From assembly GCF_028290785.1 (NCBI RefSeq), contig NZ_JAQGJD010000259.1, forward strand, positions 1-36,299: 36,299 bases of DNA. Direction: 5' to 3'. A model generated the notes under the pieces. The model was not told the origin of the DNA. It searched no databases and saw only the letters and a list, made by a program, of their open reading frames with translations. Shown here one piece after another: positions 7,729 through 16,253 of the stretch. Positions within the stretch are counted from its first letter, which is position 1. Every line of letters starts with the position of its first letter. The translations under genes and the position numbers were made by a program. This DNA comes from Tardiphaga sp. (GTDB lineage Bacteria > Pseudomonadota > Alphaproteobacteria > Rhizobiales > Xanthobacteraceae).

Positions 7729-7777
7729 TGCATGGACCCGAAAAGACGGAATCCGGATTTTCGGCCAGGTCATGCAT
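7728..7777. repeat. Palindromic intergenic element after hsp20
   Basis: A long hairpin begins on the last base of the hsp20 stop codon. ATGCATG (7728-7734) and CATGCAT (7771-7777) are the outer arms, GACC pairs with GGTC with one bulge, and CCGAAAA (7738-7744) pairs with TTTTCGG (7758-7764). The layout, a GCATG-type outer arm with CCGAAAA...TTTTCGG inside, resembles the abundant palindromic element seen in many rhizobial genomes. It can form a structure in the RNA between hsp20 and the next gene. Confidence 0.65.
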
Positions 7778-7833
7778 CTGAATGGAACTAGTAGCGGACT
7801 CGACCGCTTGGTCTAACAGAAGGAGTCGAGACC

Positions 7834-8100
7834 ATGAGTGAAGTTGGAGTTGTGTACGAAACCGCAAGCGTGACCACCGAAGCGCTGGCGCATCTGGGCG
7901 ACGGTTTGATCGCTTATGTGAAGCAGATCCGTTCCGAAGACGTGCCGGGGCTATTCCCGCAGGCACCGCGCATCGCGCCGGGACTGAAGCTGTTCGCGCT
8001 GCATGCCGCCGATGGCACGCCGATCATGCTGACCGACAGCCGGGAAGCGGCGATCGCGAATGCATGGAGCCAGGAATTGCAGGCGGTCAGCGTTCACTAA
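7834..8100 (+). CDS. DUF1150 family small protein
   Basis: An 88-residue acidic protein of unknown function that I assign to the DUF1150 family of alphaproteobacteria. It has no signal peptide or membrane segment and is a compact cytoplasmic domain (TEALAHLGDGLIAYVKQIRSEDV, then LFALHAADGTPIMLTDSREAAIANA). The start follows AGAAGGAGTCGAGACC, a good ribosome-binding site. It lies 105 bases after the hsp20 stop in the same direction with a palindromic repeat between. From memory, DUF1150 genes often follow small heat-shock genes in alphaproteobacteria, which suggests a heat-stress link, but no function is known to me. Confidence 0.8.
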   Translation: MSEVGVVYETASVTTEALAHLGDGLIAYVKQIRSEDVPGLFPQAPRIAPGLKLFALHAADGTPIMLTDSREAAIANAWSQELQAVSVH

Positions 8101-8129
8101 CGCTGACATTGGTTGCAGAAGAAGTTGCG

Positions 8130-8154
8130 ATACGCGGGCCATCCCGCGTATTTG
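8130..8154 (+). terminator. Probable terminator after the DUF1150 gene
   Basis: A perfect 9-base stem ATACGCGGG (8130-8138) / CCCGCGTAT (8143-8151) with a CCAT loop is followed by TTGC. It lies 30 bases after the DUF1150 stop. The T-run is short. Confidence 0.6.
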
Positions 8155-8391
8155 CATGTCAGCCCCTTTCGTGGTGCTTCGACCGCACGAACGACTGACG
8201 GGGTGGCGCTTATTTGATCCGCCGTCGATTGTCGCAAGCGCTGGTTGCGGTCCATTGAGACAGCTATTCCGGCAGCTCAGAGACTCGCATCCAAAACATC
8301 GATCGGCTCATCGGATCCTGTACCAGCGCCGGATTCGATCGTTGCCGTGCCGGCACAACCGGATCTGGTGACGCAACATTCACCATGCTTC
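8155..8391. other. Intergenic stretch with no recognised feature
   Basis: This is the rest of the gap between the converging DUF1150 gene and ptsN. Short open frames here show no coding character or ribosome-binding site. I see no RNA gene or repeat. Confidence 0.5.
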
Positions 8392-8412
8392 AAAAAACTC
8401 AATTCAATTAAG
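8392..8412 (-). terminator. Possible intrinsic terminator of the ptsN end of the operon
   Basis: Read on the minus strand, CTTAATTGAATTGAG forms a 6-pair stem (one G-U pair, loop TGA) followed directly by TTTTTT. It lies 27 bases after the ptsN stop. The stem is AT-rich and weak, but the U-tract is clear. Confidence 0.45.
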
Positions 8413-8438
8413 CCTCGGGCCGCGCACTCCACGCGTCG

Positions 8439-8900
8439 TCAGGCCGCGGTGGCCGGCGGCAGGGCCAGTACGGAATAGATCGCATGGGCGTCTCGGGAGG
8501 CCCGCAGCTTCTTGGCGACGTCCTGGTCACGCAGCAGGCGGGCGATGCGCGCCAGCGCCTTGAGGTGGTCGGCGCCGGCGCCTTCCGGGGCCAGCAGCAG
8601 AAACACCAGATCCACCGGCTGGCCGTCCATCGCTTCGAAATCGATCGGACGCTCGAGCCGGGCGAACAGCCCAAACAATTTGTCGAGCTTCGGGAGCTTG
8701 CCGTGCGGGATCGCGACGCCGTAGCCGACCGCGGTGGTGCCGAGCTTTTCCCGCTGCAGCAGCACTTCGAAAATGGCCTTGTCGCTTTGCCCGGTGATGG
8801 CGGCGGCACGCGCAGCAAGCTCCTGCAGCGCCTGCTTCTTGCTGTTGACTTTCAACGCCGCGAGGATCGCCTCGGGCGCGACCAGATCGGTAATCGTCAT
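8439..8900 (-). CDS. ptsN: Nitrogen PTS enzyme IIA (EIIA-Ntr)
   Basis: A 153-residue EIIA domain of the fructose/mannitol type. The phosphorylated histidine is His66 in GYGVAIPHGKLPKL. The surrounding LLQREKLGTTAVG and VDLVFLLLAPEGAGADHLKALARIARLL are diagnostic. PtsN accepts phosphate from EI-Ntr/NPr and regulates potassium transport, phosphate response and metabolism by binding partner proteins; it does not transport sugar. The position immediately after rpoN and hpf is the classic rpoN cluster arrangement. It lies 232 bases beyond hpf, so it may also have its own promoter. Confidence 0.93.
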   Translation of the reverse strand: MTITDLVAPEAILAALKVNSKKQALQELAARAAAITGQSDKAIFEVLLQREKLGTTAVGYGVAIPHGKLPKLDKLFGLFARLERPIDFEAMDGQPVDLVFLLLAPEGAGADHLKALARIARLLRDQDVAKKLRASRDAHAIYSVLALPPATAA

Positions 8901-9132
8901 GGACCGTTCCGAGGATGTTCGACGGGCAGCGGGTGAAGTAGGAGATCAGAACCGGCAGCGTCAATAAGGACAAAGGTTGAAGGCACGACATCCTCGCTGT
9001 CAGAAACGCACCGGGCGCGAACGTCCGGACGTACTCTAGCACCGGAACCGGCCCATGCGAAATCCATCAACCGGCCAAAAACCCGTCAAAGGCGGCGGAC
9101 CATAGGTTCGGCCTAACGGGGCGTCAATGCCG

Positions 9133-9741
9133 TCAGGAGGGTTTAACCACCGGCGGATCGACCCAGCCCACATTACCATCTGCACGGCGGTAAACGATAT
9201 TCACCCGACCGCTGCTACCATGCTGGAATACCACCACGGCGGCGCCCGTGAAATCCAGTTCCATCACCGCCTCGCTCACCGAGAAACGCTTTAGCGAGGT
9301 GGTCGCCTCCGCGATGATTACCGGATCGTAGCCGGTTTCGTCGTGCTCATCTTCGCCTGCCGGGGCTTCGATGACATAGGAGGGCGCGTTGATAGTGGGT
9401 GCTGTCAGTTCGGCAATCGCCACCGCTTCGGCATGGGCCTTGCGCGCCGAGCGATCCTTCAGCCGGCTCTTGTAGCGGCGCAGTCGCTTCTCGATTTGGA
9501 TCAGCGCCTGATCGGCGCTCGCATAGGCATCGGCGGCATTGGAGTCGGCTTCAAGTGTAATTCCGGAATCCAGATGCAGCGCACAATCGGTGCGGAAGCC
9601 GAAGCCATCCTTGCTCAGGGTGATGTGGCCGGAATAGTTGCCATCGAAATATTTTCGCAAGACTTCGTCGGTTCGCTCACTGACGCGACCGCGCAAGGCG
9701 TCGCCGACATTGATGCTTTTTCCCGAGATGCGGAGGGTCAT
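9133..9741 (-). CDS. hpf: Ribosome hibernation promoting factor, long form
   Basis: A 202-residue protein with the RaiA/Hpf fold at the N-terminus (TLRISGKSINVGDALRGRV, then DCALHLDSGITLEADSNAADAYASADQALIQIEKRLRRYKSR) and a C-terminal dimerisation domain (LKRFSVSEAVMELDFTGAAVVVFQHGSSGRVNIVYRRADGNVGWVDP). The long form dimerises and pairs stationary-phase 70S ribosomes into 100S particles. I place the start at 9741, where the conserved domain begins and GAGG lies upstream. A start 20 codons earlier would add a non-conserved leader. It follows rpoN by 60 bases on the same strand. Confidence 0.92.
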   Translation of the reverse strand: MTLRISGKSINVGDALRGRVSERTDEVLRKYFDGNYSGHITLSKDGFGFRTDCALHLDSGITLEADSNAADAYASADQALIQIEKRLRRYKSRLKDRSARKAHAEAVAIAELTAPTINAPSYVIEAPAGEDEHDETGYDPVIIAEATTSLKRFSVSEAVMELDFTGAAVVVFQHGSSGRVNIVYRRADGNVGWVDPPVVKPS

Positions 9742-9801
9742 GTTGATGCCTCGATTCGTCTTGAGTTGAACCGACAGTATCCCGATTTGGCGGGAGCGCA
9801 A

Positions 9802-11460
9802 TCAAGCTGGTGCGATGTCGCGGGACCTGTCGGAGGTGGCGGGCGCTGTGAGTGCATTGCCGAGCATGCTCTGCTTGTCGCGACGGCGCTGCACCGATGA
9901 CGGAATCCGCATGGCCTCGCGGTATTTCGCCACGGTACGGCGCGCAATATCAATACCCGCCTCGCGCAGACGTTCCACAATGGTATCATCGGAAAGGATG
10001 ACTGCGGGGTTTTCGCCGTCGATCAATTGTTTGATATGATGCCGCACCGCTTCCGCGGAATGCGCTTCGCCGCCATCGGCGGAAGCGATCGAGGCGGTAA
10101 AGAAGTATTTCAATTCAAAACTGCCGCGATTGGTCGCCATGTATTTGTTGGCGGTGACGCGCGACACCGTGGATTCATGCATCTGGATCGCGTCGGCGAC
10201 GGCCTTCAGATTGAGCGGCCGCAGATGCGCGACGCCCTGCGTGAAGAAGCCGTCCTGCTGGCGCACGATCTCGGTCGCCACTTTCAGGATCGTGCGGGCG
10301 CGCTGGTCCAGCGCGCGCACCAGCCACGTGGCGTTCTGCAGGCAATCGGTGAAATAGGATTTGTCGCCGTCCTTGCGGATCGTCTTCGATAGCTCGGAAT
10401 AATAGACTTGGTTGACCAGCACGCGCGGCAAGGTGTCGCTGTTGAGTTCGACGTGCCAACCACCATCCGGGCCCGGCCGCACATAGACATCCGGCACCAC
10501 GGTCTGCGTACGCGCCGAGCCATATTTCAAACCGGGCTTCGGATCGAGCCGGCGAATTTCACCTATCATGTCGGCGAGATCCTCGTCATCGACGCCGCAG
10601 ATCTTGCGCAGGTTACCGATGTCGCGCTTGGCAAGCAAATGGAGGTGTTCGACCAGCGCCTGCATCGCGGGATCGTAGCGGTTCTGTTCGCGCAACTGGA
10701 TGGCCAAGCACTCGCTCAGACTGCGCGCACAGACCCCAGGCGGATCGAACTTCTGCAGCACCGAGACTACCGTCTCCACATCCTGTGCGGAGGCGCCAAG
10801 ACGCTCGCCCACGCCGCCGAGGTCGGGCGGCAGGTAGCCCGCCTCGTCCACGAGGTCGATCAGGTATTGCCCGATCATGCGCAGCGCCGGCGAGGCGAAC
10901 GCCACCGACAACTGCTCGGCAAGATGGCTGCCCAGGGTGATTTCCGCGGCCACAAAGGCTTCGAGGTTGTAACTGTCGTCGCTGGAGGCGCCGCCGCCCC
11001 ATTCCGTGTAGGAGGTCGGCGCGGCATCCTGCGCGTTGCGGGCCGCGGCTTCCGAGGGCTCCTCGGAGAACACGTTTTCGAGGCCGGTATCGAGGGTCTG
11101 TTCGATCTCGGCGCGGCTGCCGAGTTCCCGGTTCATCCACTCGTCGGGCGCCGGAGCGTCGAAATGATCGCCGCCGGCGCGGTCGGAAAAGTCGCTGCCA
11201 TCCTGCCCGGAGACGAAGCCGGCGTCATCCTGGGCGGCGTGGTCGGTGTATTCGGCACGCTCCGCCGCGGCCTCGCCGGCCACCGCCGGCTCGCTGCCAT
11301 CGCTGGCGCGCTCCAGCAGCGGATTGCGCTCCAGTTCATCTTCCACAAAGGTCGACAGGTCGAGATTGGACAGCTGCAGCAGCTTGATGGCCTGCATCAG
11401 CTGCGGCGTCATCACCAGTGACTGGGATTGACGGAACTCTAGTCTCTGCGTCAGCGCCAT
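9802..11460 (-). CDS. rpoN: RNA polymerase sigma-54 factor RpoN
   Basis: A 552-residue sigma-54. Region I (1-50) is the glutamine- and leucine-rich activator-interaction segment with QSQSLVMTPQLMQAIKLLQL and FVEDELERNPLLE. Region II (about 55-140) is acidic. The core-binding region follows. The C-terminal HTH (ADAIQMHESTVSRVTANKY) and the RpoN box ARRTVAKYRE (506-515) recognise -24/-12 promoters. The protein continues 37 residues beyond the box, somewhat longer than many homologues. Rhizobial species may have two rpoN copies. This one sits between lptB and hpf, the usual chromosomal place. Sigma-54 controls nitrogen assimilation and related functions through AAA+ activators. Confidence 0.95.
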   Translation of the reverse strand: MALTQRLEFRQSQSLVMTPQLMQAIKLLQLSNLDLSTFVEDELERNPLLERASDGSEPAVAGEAAAERAEYTDHAAQDDAGFVSGQDGSDFSDRAGGDHFDAPAPDEWMNRELGSRAEIEQTLDTGLENVFSEEPSEAAARNAQDAAPTSYTEWGGGASSDDSYNLEAFVAAEITLGSHLAEQLSVAFASPALRMIGQYLIDLVDEAGYLPPDLGGVGERLGASAQDVETVVSVLQKFDPPGVCARSLSECLAIQLREQNRYDPAMQALVEHLHLLAKRDIGNLRKICGVDDEDLADMIGEIRRLDPKPGLKYGSARTQTVVPDVYVRPGPDGGWHVELNSDTLPRVLVNQVYYSELSKTIRKDGDKSYFTDCLQNATWLVRALDQRARTILKVATEIVRQQDGFFTQGVAHLRPLNLKAVADAIQMHESTVSRVTANKYMATNRGSFELKYFFTASIASADGGEAHSAEAVRHHIKQLIDGENPAVILSDDTIVERLREAGIDIARRTVAKYREAMRIPSSVQRRRDKQSMLGNALTAPATSDRSRDIAPA

Positions 11461-11550
11461 AGCGGCAAAAACCGATCCAAAAGTTGGTCCGTTTCTTGCT
11501 TATATCTTTCTTCGGCTGATGTACACGGCTTGACGAATTGTAATTTTGGG

Positions 11551-12543
11551 CTAGAGGCGGAATTCCTCGCCGAGATACAGGCGACGGACATCCGGGTTGG
11601 CAACGATCTCTTCGGGAGACCCCTCGGTCAAGATTTCGCCAGCATAGACGATGTAAGCGCGGTCTGTCAGCCCCAGCGTTTCGCGGACGTTATGGTCGGT
11701 GATCAGCACGCCGATGCCGCGATTGGTGAGGTGGCGGACGAGGTCCTGGATGTCGCCCACGGCGATGGGATCGATGCCGGCGAAGGGTTCGTCGAGCAGC
11801 ATGTAATTCGGCCGCGTCGCCAGCGCTCGCGCAATTTCGACGCGGCGGCGTTCGCCGCCGGACAGCGCGATCGACGGTGACTTGCGCAGTTTCTGGATAT
11901 TGAACTCGTCGAGCAGCGAATTCAGCTCGTGCTCGCGCTTCTTCTTGTTGGGTTCCACCACTTCCAGCACCGCGCGAATGTTCTGCTCGACGGTGAGGCC
12001 GCGGAAAATTGAGGCTTCCTGCGGCAGATAGCCGATGCCGAGCCGGGCGCGCTGATACATCGGCAGCTTGGTGACGTCGTGGCCATCAAGCTCGATGGCG
12101 CCGCGATCGGCCTTGATCAGGCCGGTGATCATGTAGAATACGGTGGTCTTGCCGGCGCCGTTGGGACCGAGCAGGCCGACCGCTTCGCCGCGCCGCACAT
12201 AGATGCTGACGCCACGGACAACCTGGCGGGAGCCGAAACTCTTTTCCACGCTATGCACAGCCAGGTAGCCGGCGCGGTTGGCGAGTTTTGGCGCGGCACC
12301 GTTGGCCTTCGCGCGCGGCTGCGGTTTTTCCGCGCGGCGCGGCGCTTCGGCGCGTGGCTGCGGCACGGGCTGCGCGGAATCGATCGGGATGGCGCGGGAC
12401 ATCGGCGGAGCATCGCGCACGGGAGTGCTGAGCATGTCGCCCATGCTGTCGCCAAGGGCGGTGATATCGACCGGCGAGCGCGCAAACCCCTGCTGACCGC
12501 GTTTCGGGGCGCGCCGACGGAACATTCCGAGGAGATCAACCAT
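11551..12543 (-). CDS. lptB: LPS export ABC transporter ATP-binding protein LptB, with N-terminal extension
   Basis: A 330-residue protein. Residues about 94-330 are a complete LptB ATPase: Walker A GPNGAGKT (126-133), Q-loop in [12 protein letters not shown] (172-183), signature LSGGE (227-231), Walker B YMLLDE (247-252) and switch His284 ([10 protein letters not shown]). It drives LPS transport with LptFG. Residues 1-93 are an added low-complexity, proline-, alanine- and arginine-rich segment ([19 protein letters not shown]) absent from the roughly 240-residue enterobacterial enzyme but seen in Bradyrhizobium-type relatives. The start ATG at 12541-12543 is the first good one; an ORF start 11 codons earlier is less likely. 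It is transcribed from lptA toward rpoN. Confidence 0.92.
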   Translation of the reverse strand: MVDLLGMFRRRAPKRGQQGFARSPVDITALGDSMGDMLSTPVRDAPPMSRAIPIDSAQPVPQPRAEAPRRAEKPQPRAKANGAAPKLANRAGYLAVHSVEKSFGSRQVVRGVSIYVRRGEAVGLLGPNGAGKTTVFYMITGLIKADRGAIELDGHDVTKLPMYQRARLGIGYLPQEASIFRGLTVEQNIRAVLEVVEPNKKKREHELNSLLDEFNIQKLRKSPSIALSGGERRRVEIARALATRPNYMLLDEPFAGIDPIAVGDIQDLVRHLTNRGIGVLITDHNVRETLGLTDRAYIVYAGEILTEGSPEEIVANPDVRRLYLGEEFRL

Positions 12544-12735
12544 GCGCACGCTCAGCCCCGGCCGTCGCCAGCGCAAATGCCGCGGTTGTTTTGTTTCGCC
12601 AGATCAACATGGAGCAGTCTAGGTCCCTTGCCGGCGCAACGCCGGGCCGTCATCAGTTCGATATAACCATGGCGACATCGAGTTGCACGGTGCGATTCAA
12701 CCGTCGCGCCGATCGTAAACGGCAAATCTTTGCAA

Positions 12736-13416
12736 TTACTTAGGTTTTCCGGGCGCCGGTGCCGCGCCGATGGCCGGTGCGCCCTGCCCCGACGACTGGA
12801 ACAGGCCCTGGACCCGCCCGCTGTCTGATTCCACCCGCGAGGTTCCGCTGGTCATGTCCACAACGAGGCGGTCGCCACGCAGTACATTCTTGCCTTGGGT
12901 CAGCACCACGCCACCGAGCATGGTGACGAGGTTGGTCTTGGTGTCGAACACCGCGGTTTCGCCGGTCACGACCTGGTCCTTCTGGGTCACCACCACGCTA
13001 CCGCGGGCTTCCAGCCGCCGGATCGACGAGGAACCGCCGGGACCGGGCTGCGCCGCCTTGATCGGGGTCTTCGGCGCGGCCTTGGCAGAGGGCGTGCCCG
13101 CCGCCGGCGCCGCCGAACCGCCGCCGTCGTAGAACACCACCAGGGTCTTCGACTTCATGGTCGTGTCGCCCTGCACCACCTTCACGTCGCCGGAGAAGGT
13201 GGCTTCCTTCTTCTTGTCGCGCATTTCCAGCGAGGCGGCCTCGATCTGGATCGGCTGGTCGCGGTTCTGCGAAAAGCCCTGCATCGCATTCGGTACGCCC
13301 TGCACGGCGCTCTGCGCTACGGCATCCGTGGCAGCCATCGTCCATGCGGCCAAAGCGGCGCCGGCGAGTTGGTGCGTCCAGAAACGACGTCGGTCGGGGG
13401 TCATCATCACATTCAT
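12736..13416 (-). CDS. lptA: LPS transport periplasmic protein LptA (OstA-like)
   Basis: A 226-residue periplasmic protein with an N-terminal export signal (cleavage near AVA-QS, about residue 34). The signal has an RRR at 9-11 followed by FW, which superficially resembles a twin-arginine motif. The OstA-fold repeats start at QPIQIEAASLEMRDKKKEATFSGDVKVVQGDTTMKSK-like sequence (54-90) and resume at LEARGSVVVTQKDQVVTGETAVFD. Between them, residues 98-131 are a Gly/Ala/Pro/Lys-rich insertion in the beta-jellyroll. LptA bridges LptC to LptD and carries LPS across the periplasm. It overlaps lptC by 4 bases, so translation is coupled. Confidence 0.88.
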   Translation of the reverse strand: MNVMMTPDRRRFWTHQLAGAALAAWTMAATDAVAQSAVQGVPNAMQGFSQNRDQPIQIEAASLEMRDKKKEATFSGDVKVVQGDTTMKSKTLVVFYDGGGSAAPAAGTPSAKAAPKTPIKAAQPGPGGSSSIRRLEARGSVVVTQKDQVVTGETAVFDTKTNLVTMLGGVVLTQGKNVLRGDRLVVDMTSGTSRVESDSGRVQGLFQSSGQGAPAIGAAPAPGKPK

Positions 13417-14159
13417 TTCGCGTTGGCACGCTTGCCGTTGGTAGCCTTGGCCCGGACAGCAGGTTCGGGCGGCGTTTCAGGTTCCGGCGCCGGCTGGGCG
13501 GCAGGATCTGGCGGCGGTGGCGGATCCATCAGCATCACCACGCCGCCTTCGAACCGGACCACTTCGCCGTGCTCGGTGATCCTCATCCGTTGGCCCTTGA
13601 GGGTGCCATTGAGCAGCTTGACGTCGACCGGTTCGTCGGAATCGACGTTGCCCTTGGCGATGTCGATCACGGCCTGGGTCATCCGGGCTTCATAGCCGCT
13701 CGTGGTCTGCAGGAAGATGTCCTTGTAGAGGTGGAGCAACTGGGTCTTGGAATTGAATAGGCCGGTTCGCGCATCCATGGTCATGGTCGATTTGTCTTCC
13801 ATCATCACCTTGGCGCGCAAGGTGCCGAGTTCGACGTTATCCGGATCGGTAAGGTCCTGGGTCGCGGTCTTGGCCCATAATTCGTAGGGGCGCCCGTCGG
13901 GCGAGAAACCCGCCAGATGCGGCGTCTCCATGGTGATCTTGGTGCCCGAGACCACCAGGTTACCCATGTCGATCGGCAGTCGCGCCAAAATCATGCGGAA
14001 CGGGTTGAAGATCGAGACGCCGATGATCATGGCCATCGACAGCACCACCACCGCCGGCACGGCGATCCGCAGCAGCCGCACGAGCCGGGAGTGGCGCGCT
14101 GCGGCTGCGAACCGCACGTCCATGCCGGCTTGATAGGTCGGGATCTGAACCGAATTCAC
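13413..14159 (-). CDS. lptC: LPS export system protein LptC
   Basis: A 248-residue bitopic inner-membrane protein. One membrane helix spans about 31-51 (RIAVPAVVVLSMAMIIGVSIF), followed by a periplasmic LptC jellyroll (VVSGTKITMETPHLAGFSPDGRPYELWAKTATQD). The C-terminal tail (about 213-248) is proline- and alanine-rich with a lysine-rich end, rather than ordered sequence. LptC receives LPS from LptB2FG and passes it to LptA, whose gene overlaps its stop by 4 bases. The start at 14159 is supported by the usual distance to the membrane helix. The name rests on domain pattern and gene order. Confidence 0.87.
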   Translation of the reverse strand: MNSVQIPTYQAGMDVRFAAAARHSRLVRLLRIAVPAVVVLSMAMIIGVSIFNPFRMILARLPIDMGNLVVSGTKITMETPHLAGFSPDGRPYELWAKTATQDLTDPDNVELGTLRAKVMMEDKSTMTMDARTGLFNSKTQLLHLYKDIFLQTTSGYEARMTQAVIDIAKGNVDSDEPVDVKLLNGTLKGQRMRITEHGEVVRFEGGVVMLMDPPPPPDPAAQPAPEPETPPEPAVRAKATNGKRANAK

Positions 14160-14309
14160 CGCTGCTCCAACGCGCCGGGCCGCACCTGCGCCATCCTACG
14201 CTGAAATGCGCAGGTTTTGCAGCCGTCCCCACCAGAACGATCAGTGTGACCGAAACGCGGCGGCCGGCGGCGGCGAGCTGCTTCAGAACGTCACTTCAGC
14301 GCATCGCGC

Positions 14310-14924
14310 TTAAGAATGCGCGAAAATGTCCTCATTTTCCCAGCCGGACAGATCGAGTTTGGCCCGGGTCGGCAAGAACTCGAAGCAGGCCTGCGCCAGT
14401 TCGGTGCGGTTCTCGCGCGCGAGCATGACATTCAGGCGCTCGCGCAGCCCATGCAGATGCAACACGTCGGAAGCGGCATAGGCCAATTGGGCGTCGCTGA
14501 GCTTGGCCGATCCCCAGTCGCTGGACTGCTGCTGCTTGGACAGATCGACGTTCAGCACCTCGCGAACGAGGTCCTTGAGGCCGTGGCGGTCGGTATAGGT
14601 GCGGCACAGCCGGGAGGCGATCTTGGTGCAATAGACCGGGGACGGCATCACGCCGAGCGCATTGTACAGCGCCGCCAGATCGAAGCGGGCGAAATGGAAG
14701 ATTTTTGTGACCTTGGGGTCGCCAAGCAGCTTCTTCAGGTTTGGCGCATCGGTATGGCCGACCGGAATCTGCACCACGTCGGCGCTGCCGTCACCCGGCG
14801 ACAGCTGCACCACGCAGAGCCGGTCGCGGTGCGGATTGAGCCCCATGGTCTCGGTGTCGATCGCCACCGAATCGGTATAGCGGCTCAAATCCGGCAAATC
14901 GCCGCGATGCAGGCGGATGGTCAT
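14310..14924 (-). CDS. rnd: Ribonuclease D-type 3'-5' exonuclease (single domain)
   Basis: A 204-residue DEDDy exonuclease. Asp23 and Glu25 (AIDTETMGL), Asp81 (HFARFDLAALY) and the Tyr148-x3-Asp152 pair (YAASDVLHL) form the two-metal site. DRHGLKDLVREVLNVDLSKQQQSSDW is the conserved central segment. There are no HRDC domains, so it is much shorter than E. coli RNase D (about 375 residues), as in several alphaproteobacteria. It likely trims 3' ends of tRNA or other small RNA. It lies upstream of lptC with a 150-base gap on the same strand. Confidence 0.88.
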   Translation of the reverse strand: MTIRLHRGDLPDLSRYTDSVAIDTETMGLNPHRDRLCVVQLSPGDGSADVVQIPVGHTDAPNLKKLLGDPKVTKIFHFARFDLAALYNALGVMPSPVYCTKIASRLCRTYTDRHGLKDLVREVLNVDLSKQQQSSDWGSAKLSDAQLAYAASDVLHLHGLRERLNVMLARENRTELAQACFEFLPTRAKLDLSGWENEDIFAHS

Positions 14925-14997
14925 GGTATCGGCAACCTCTTCGTGGCCACGATTCGTGGGTTTCGAATGCGTTTTAGCGCCGATTGCCGGGGGTGAC

Positions 14998-15016
14998 GAG
15001 GGCCGCTTTTGCCCTC
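14998..15016. terminator. Possible hairpin between tarD and rnd
   Basis: GAGGGC (14998-15003) and GCCCTC (15011-15016) flank a 7-base loop, 18 bases past the tarD stop. There is no T-run on the minus strand, so assignment as a terminator is weak. Confidence 0.3.
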
Positions 15017-15033
15017 TTGTCGCTAGCCCGTAT

Positions 15034-16197
15034 TTACTCCGCCAGTTCGCGCATCACCTTGATCAGGTCCGACTTGCCCTCGAAACCGATGCCCGGCAGA
15101 TCCGGCATGGTGATATGGCCGTCGATCACCTTCACGCTGTCGGGGAAGCCGCCATAGGGCTGGAACAGGTCGGGATAGCTCTCATTGCCGCCGAGCCCCA
15201 GCCCCGCCGCGATGTTGAGCGACATCTGGTGCCCGCCATGCGGGATGCAGCGCGACGGCGACCAGCCGAACTGCTCGAGCACGTCGAGGGTGCGCAGATA
15301 CTCAACTAGGCCGTAGGATAGCGCGCAGTCGAACTGCAGCCAGTCGCGGTCCGGCCGCATGCCGCCGTAGCGCAGCAAGTTGCGGGCGTCCTGATGCGAG
15401 AACAGGTTTTCGCCGGTGGCCATCGGCCCGGGATAGAATTCGCTCAGCGATGCCTGCAGTGCATAATCGAGGGGATCGCCGACTTCCTCATACCAGAACA
15501 GTGGATAGTCGCGCAGCATCTTGGCGTAGGCGATGGCGGTCTCCAGATCGAGCCGGCCGTTGGCGTCGACCGCGAGGCGGGCTTCCGAGCCTATCTCCTT
15601 CAGCACCGCCTCGATACGCCGGCGGTCCTCGTCGATGGTTGCGCCGCCGATTTTCATCTTCACGACGTTGTAGCCGCGATTGAGATAGCTGCGCATCTCT
15701 GCCTGCAGCGCGCTGTCGTCCTTGCCGGGATAGTAGTAGCCGCCGGCGGCATAGACGAAGACGCGCGGATCGGCGTCGCGGCCCTTGCTCTCGGCCAGCA
15801 TGCGAAATAGCGGCTTGCCCGCAATCTTCGCCGTGGCGTCCCAGATCGCCATATCCAGCGTGCCGACCGCGACCGAGCGCTCGCCGTGGCCGCCGGGCTT
15901 CTCGTTCGACATCATCGCCGCCCAGATGCGGTGCGGATCGAGATTGTCGCCGTTGTCGTTGAGAAGGGTCTTCGGTTCGGCTTCGAGAATGCGATTGCGA
16001 AAGCGCTCGCGAATCAGGCCGCCCTGGCCGTAGCGGCCGTTGGAATTGAAACCGTAGCCGACCACGCGGCGACCGTCCTTCACCACGTCGGTGATAACCG
16101 CCACGAGGCTGGTCGTCATCTTCGAAAAATCGATATAGGCGTTGCGGATCGGCGAAGCGATCGGCTGGGTGATTTCGCAGACGTCGACGATGCGCAT
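15034..16197 (-). CDS. tarD: D(-)-tartrate dehydratase (enolase superfamily)
   Basis: A 387-residue mandelate-racemase-group enolase. It closely matches my recollection of Bradyrhizobium TarD, the enzyme shown to dehydrate D-tartrate to oxaloacetate. Catalytic and metal residues are visible with a constant offset of two from the published numbering: Lys180-x-Lys182 (VVKMKIGG), Asp211 (AVDANGR), Glu237 (WYEEVGDP), Glu263 (ATGENLF) and His320 (CIPHGGHQM). The 20s loop RNAYIDFSKMTTS and the unusual YAAGGYYYPGK are also shared. The divergent LysR gene 97 bases away is the likely regulator. No dedicated transporter adjoins it, so the physiological substrate could be a related acid sugar, but D-tartrate is the best call. 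Confidence 0.9.
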   Translation of the reverse strand: MRIVDVCEITQPIASPIRNAYIDFSKMTTSLVAVITDVVKDGRRVVGYGFNSNGRYGQGGLIRERFRNRILEAEPKTLLNDNGDNLDPHRIWAAMMSNEKPGGHGERSVAVGTLDMAIWDATAKIAGKPLFRMLAESKGRDADPRVFVYAAGGYYYPGKDDSALQAEMRSYLNRGYNVVKMKIGGATIDEDRRRIEAVLKEIGSEARLAVDANGRLDLETAIAYAKMLRDYPLFWYEEVGDPLDYALQASLSEFYPGPMATGENLFSHQDARNLLRYGGMRPDRDWLQFDCALSYGLVEYLRTLDVLEQFGWSPSRCIPHGGHQMSLNIAAGLGLGGNESYPDLFQPYGGFPDSVKVIDGHITMPDLPGIGFEGKSDLIKVMRELAE

Positions 16198-16253
16198 GGC
16201 ATTTCCCTTCGGGTTGTTGGCGCAGGCTTACGTCTGGACGCTAGGCGGCGCCA

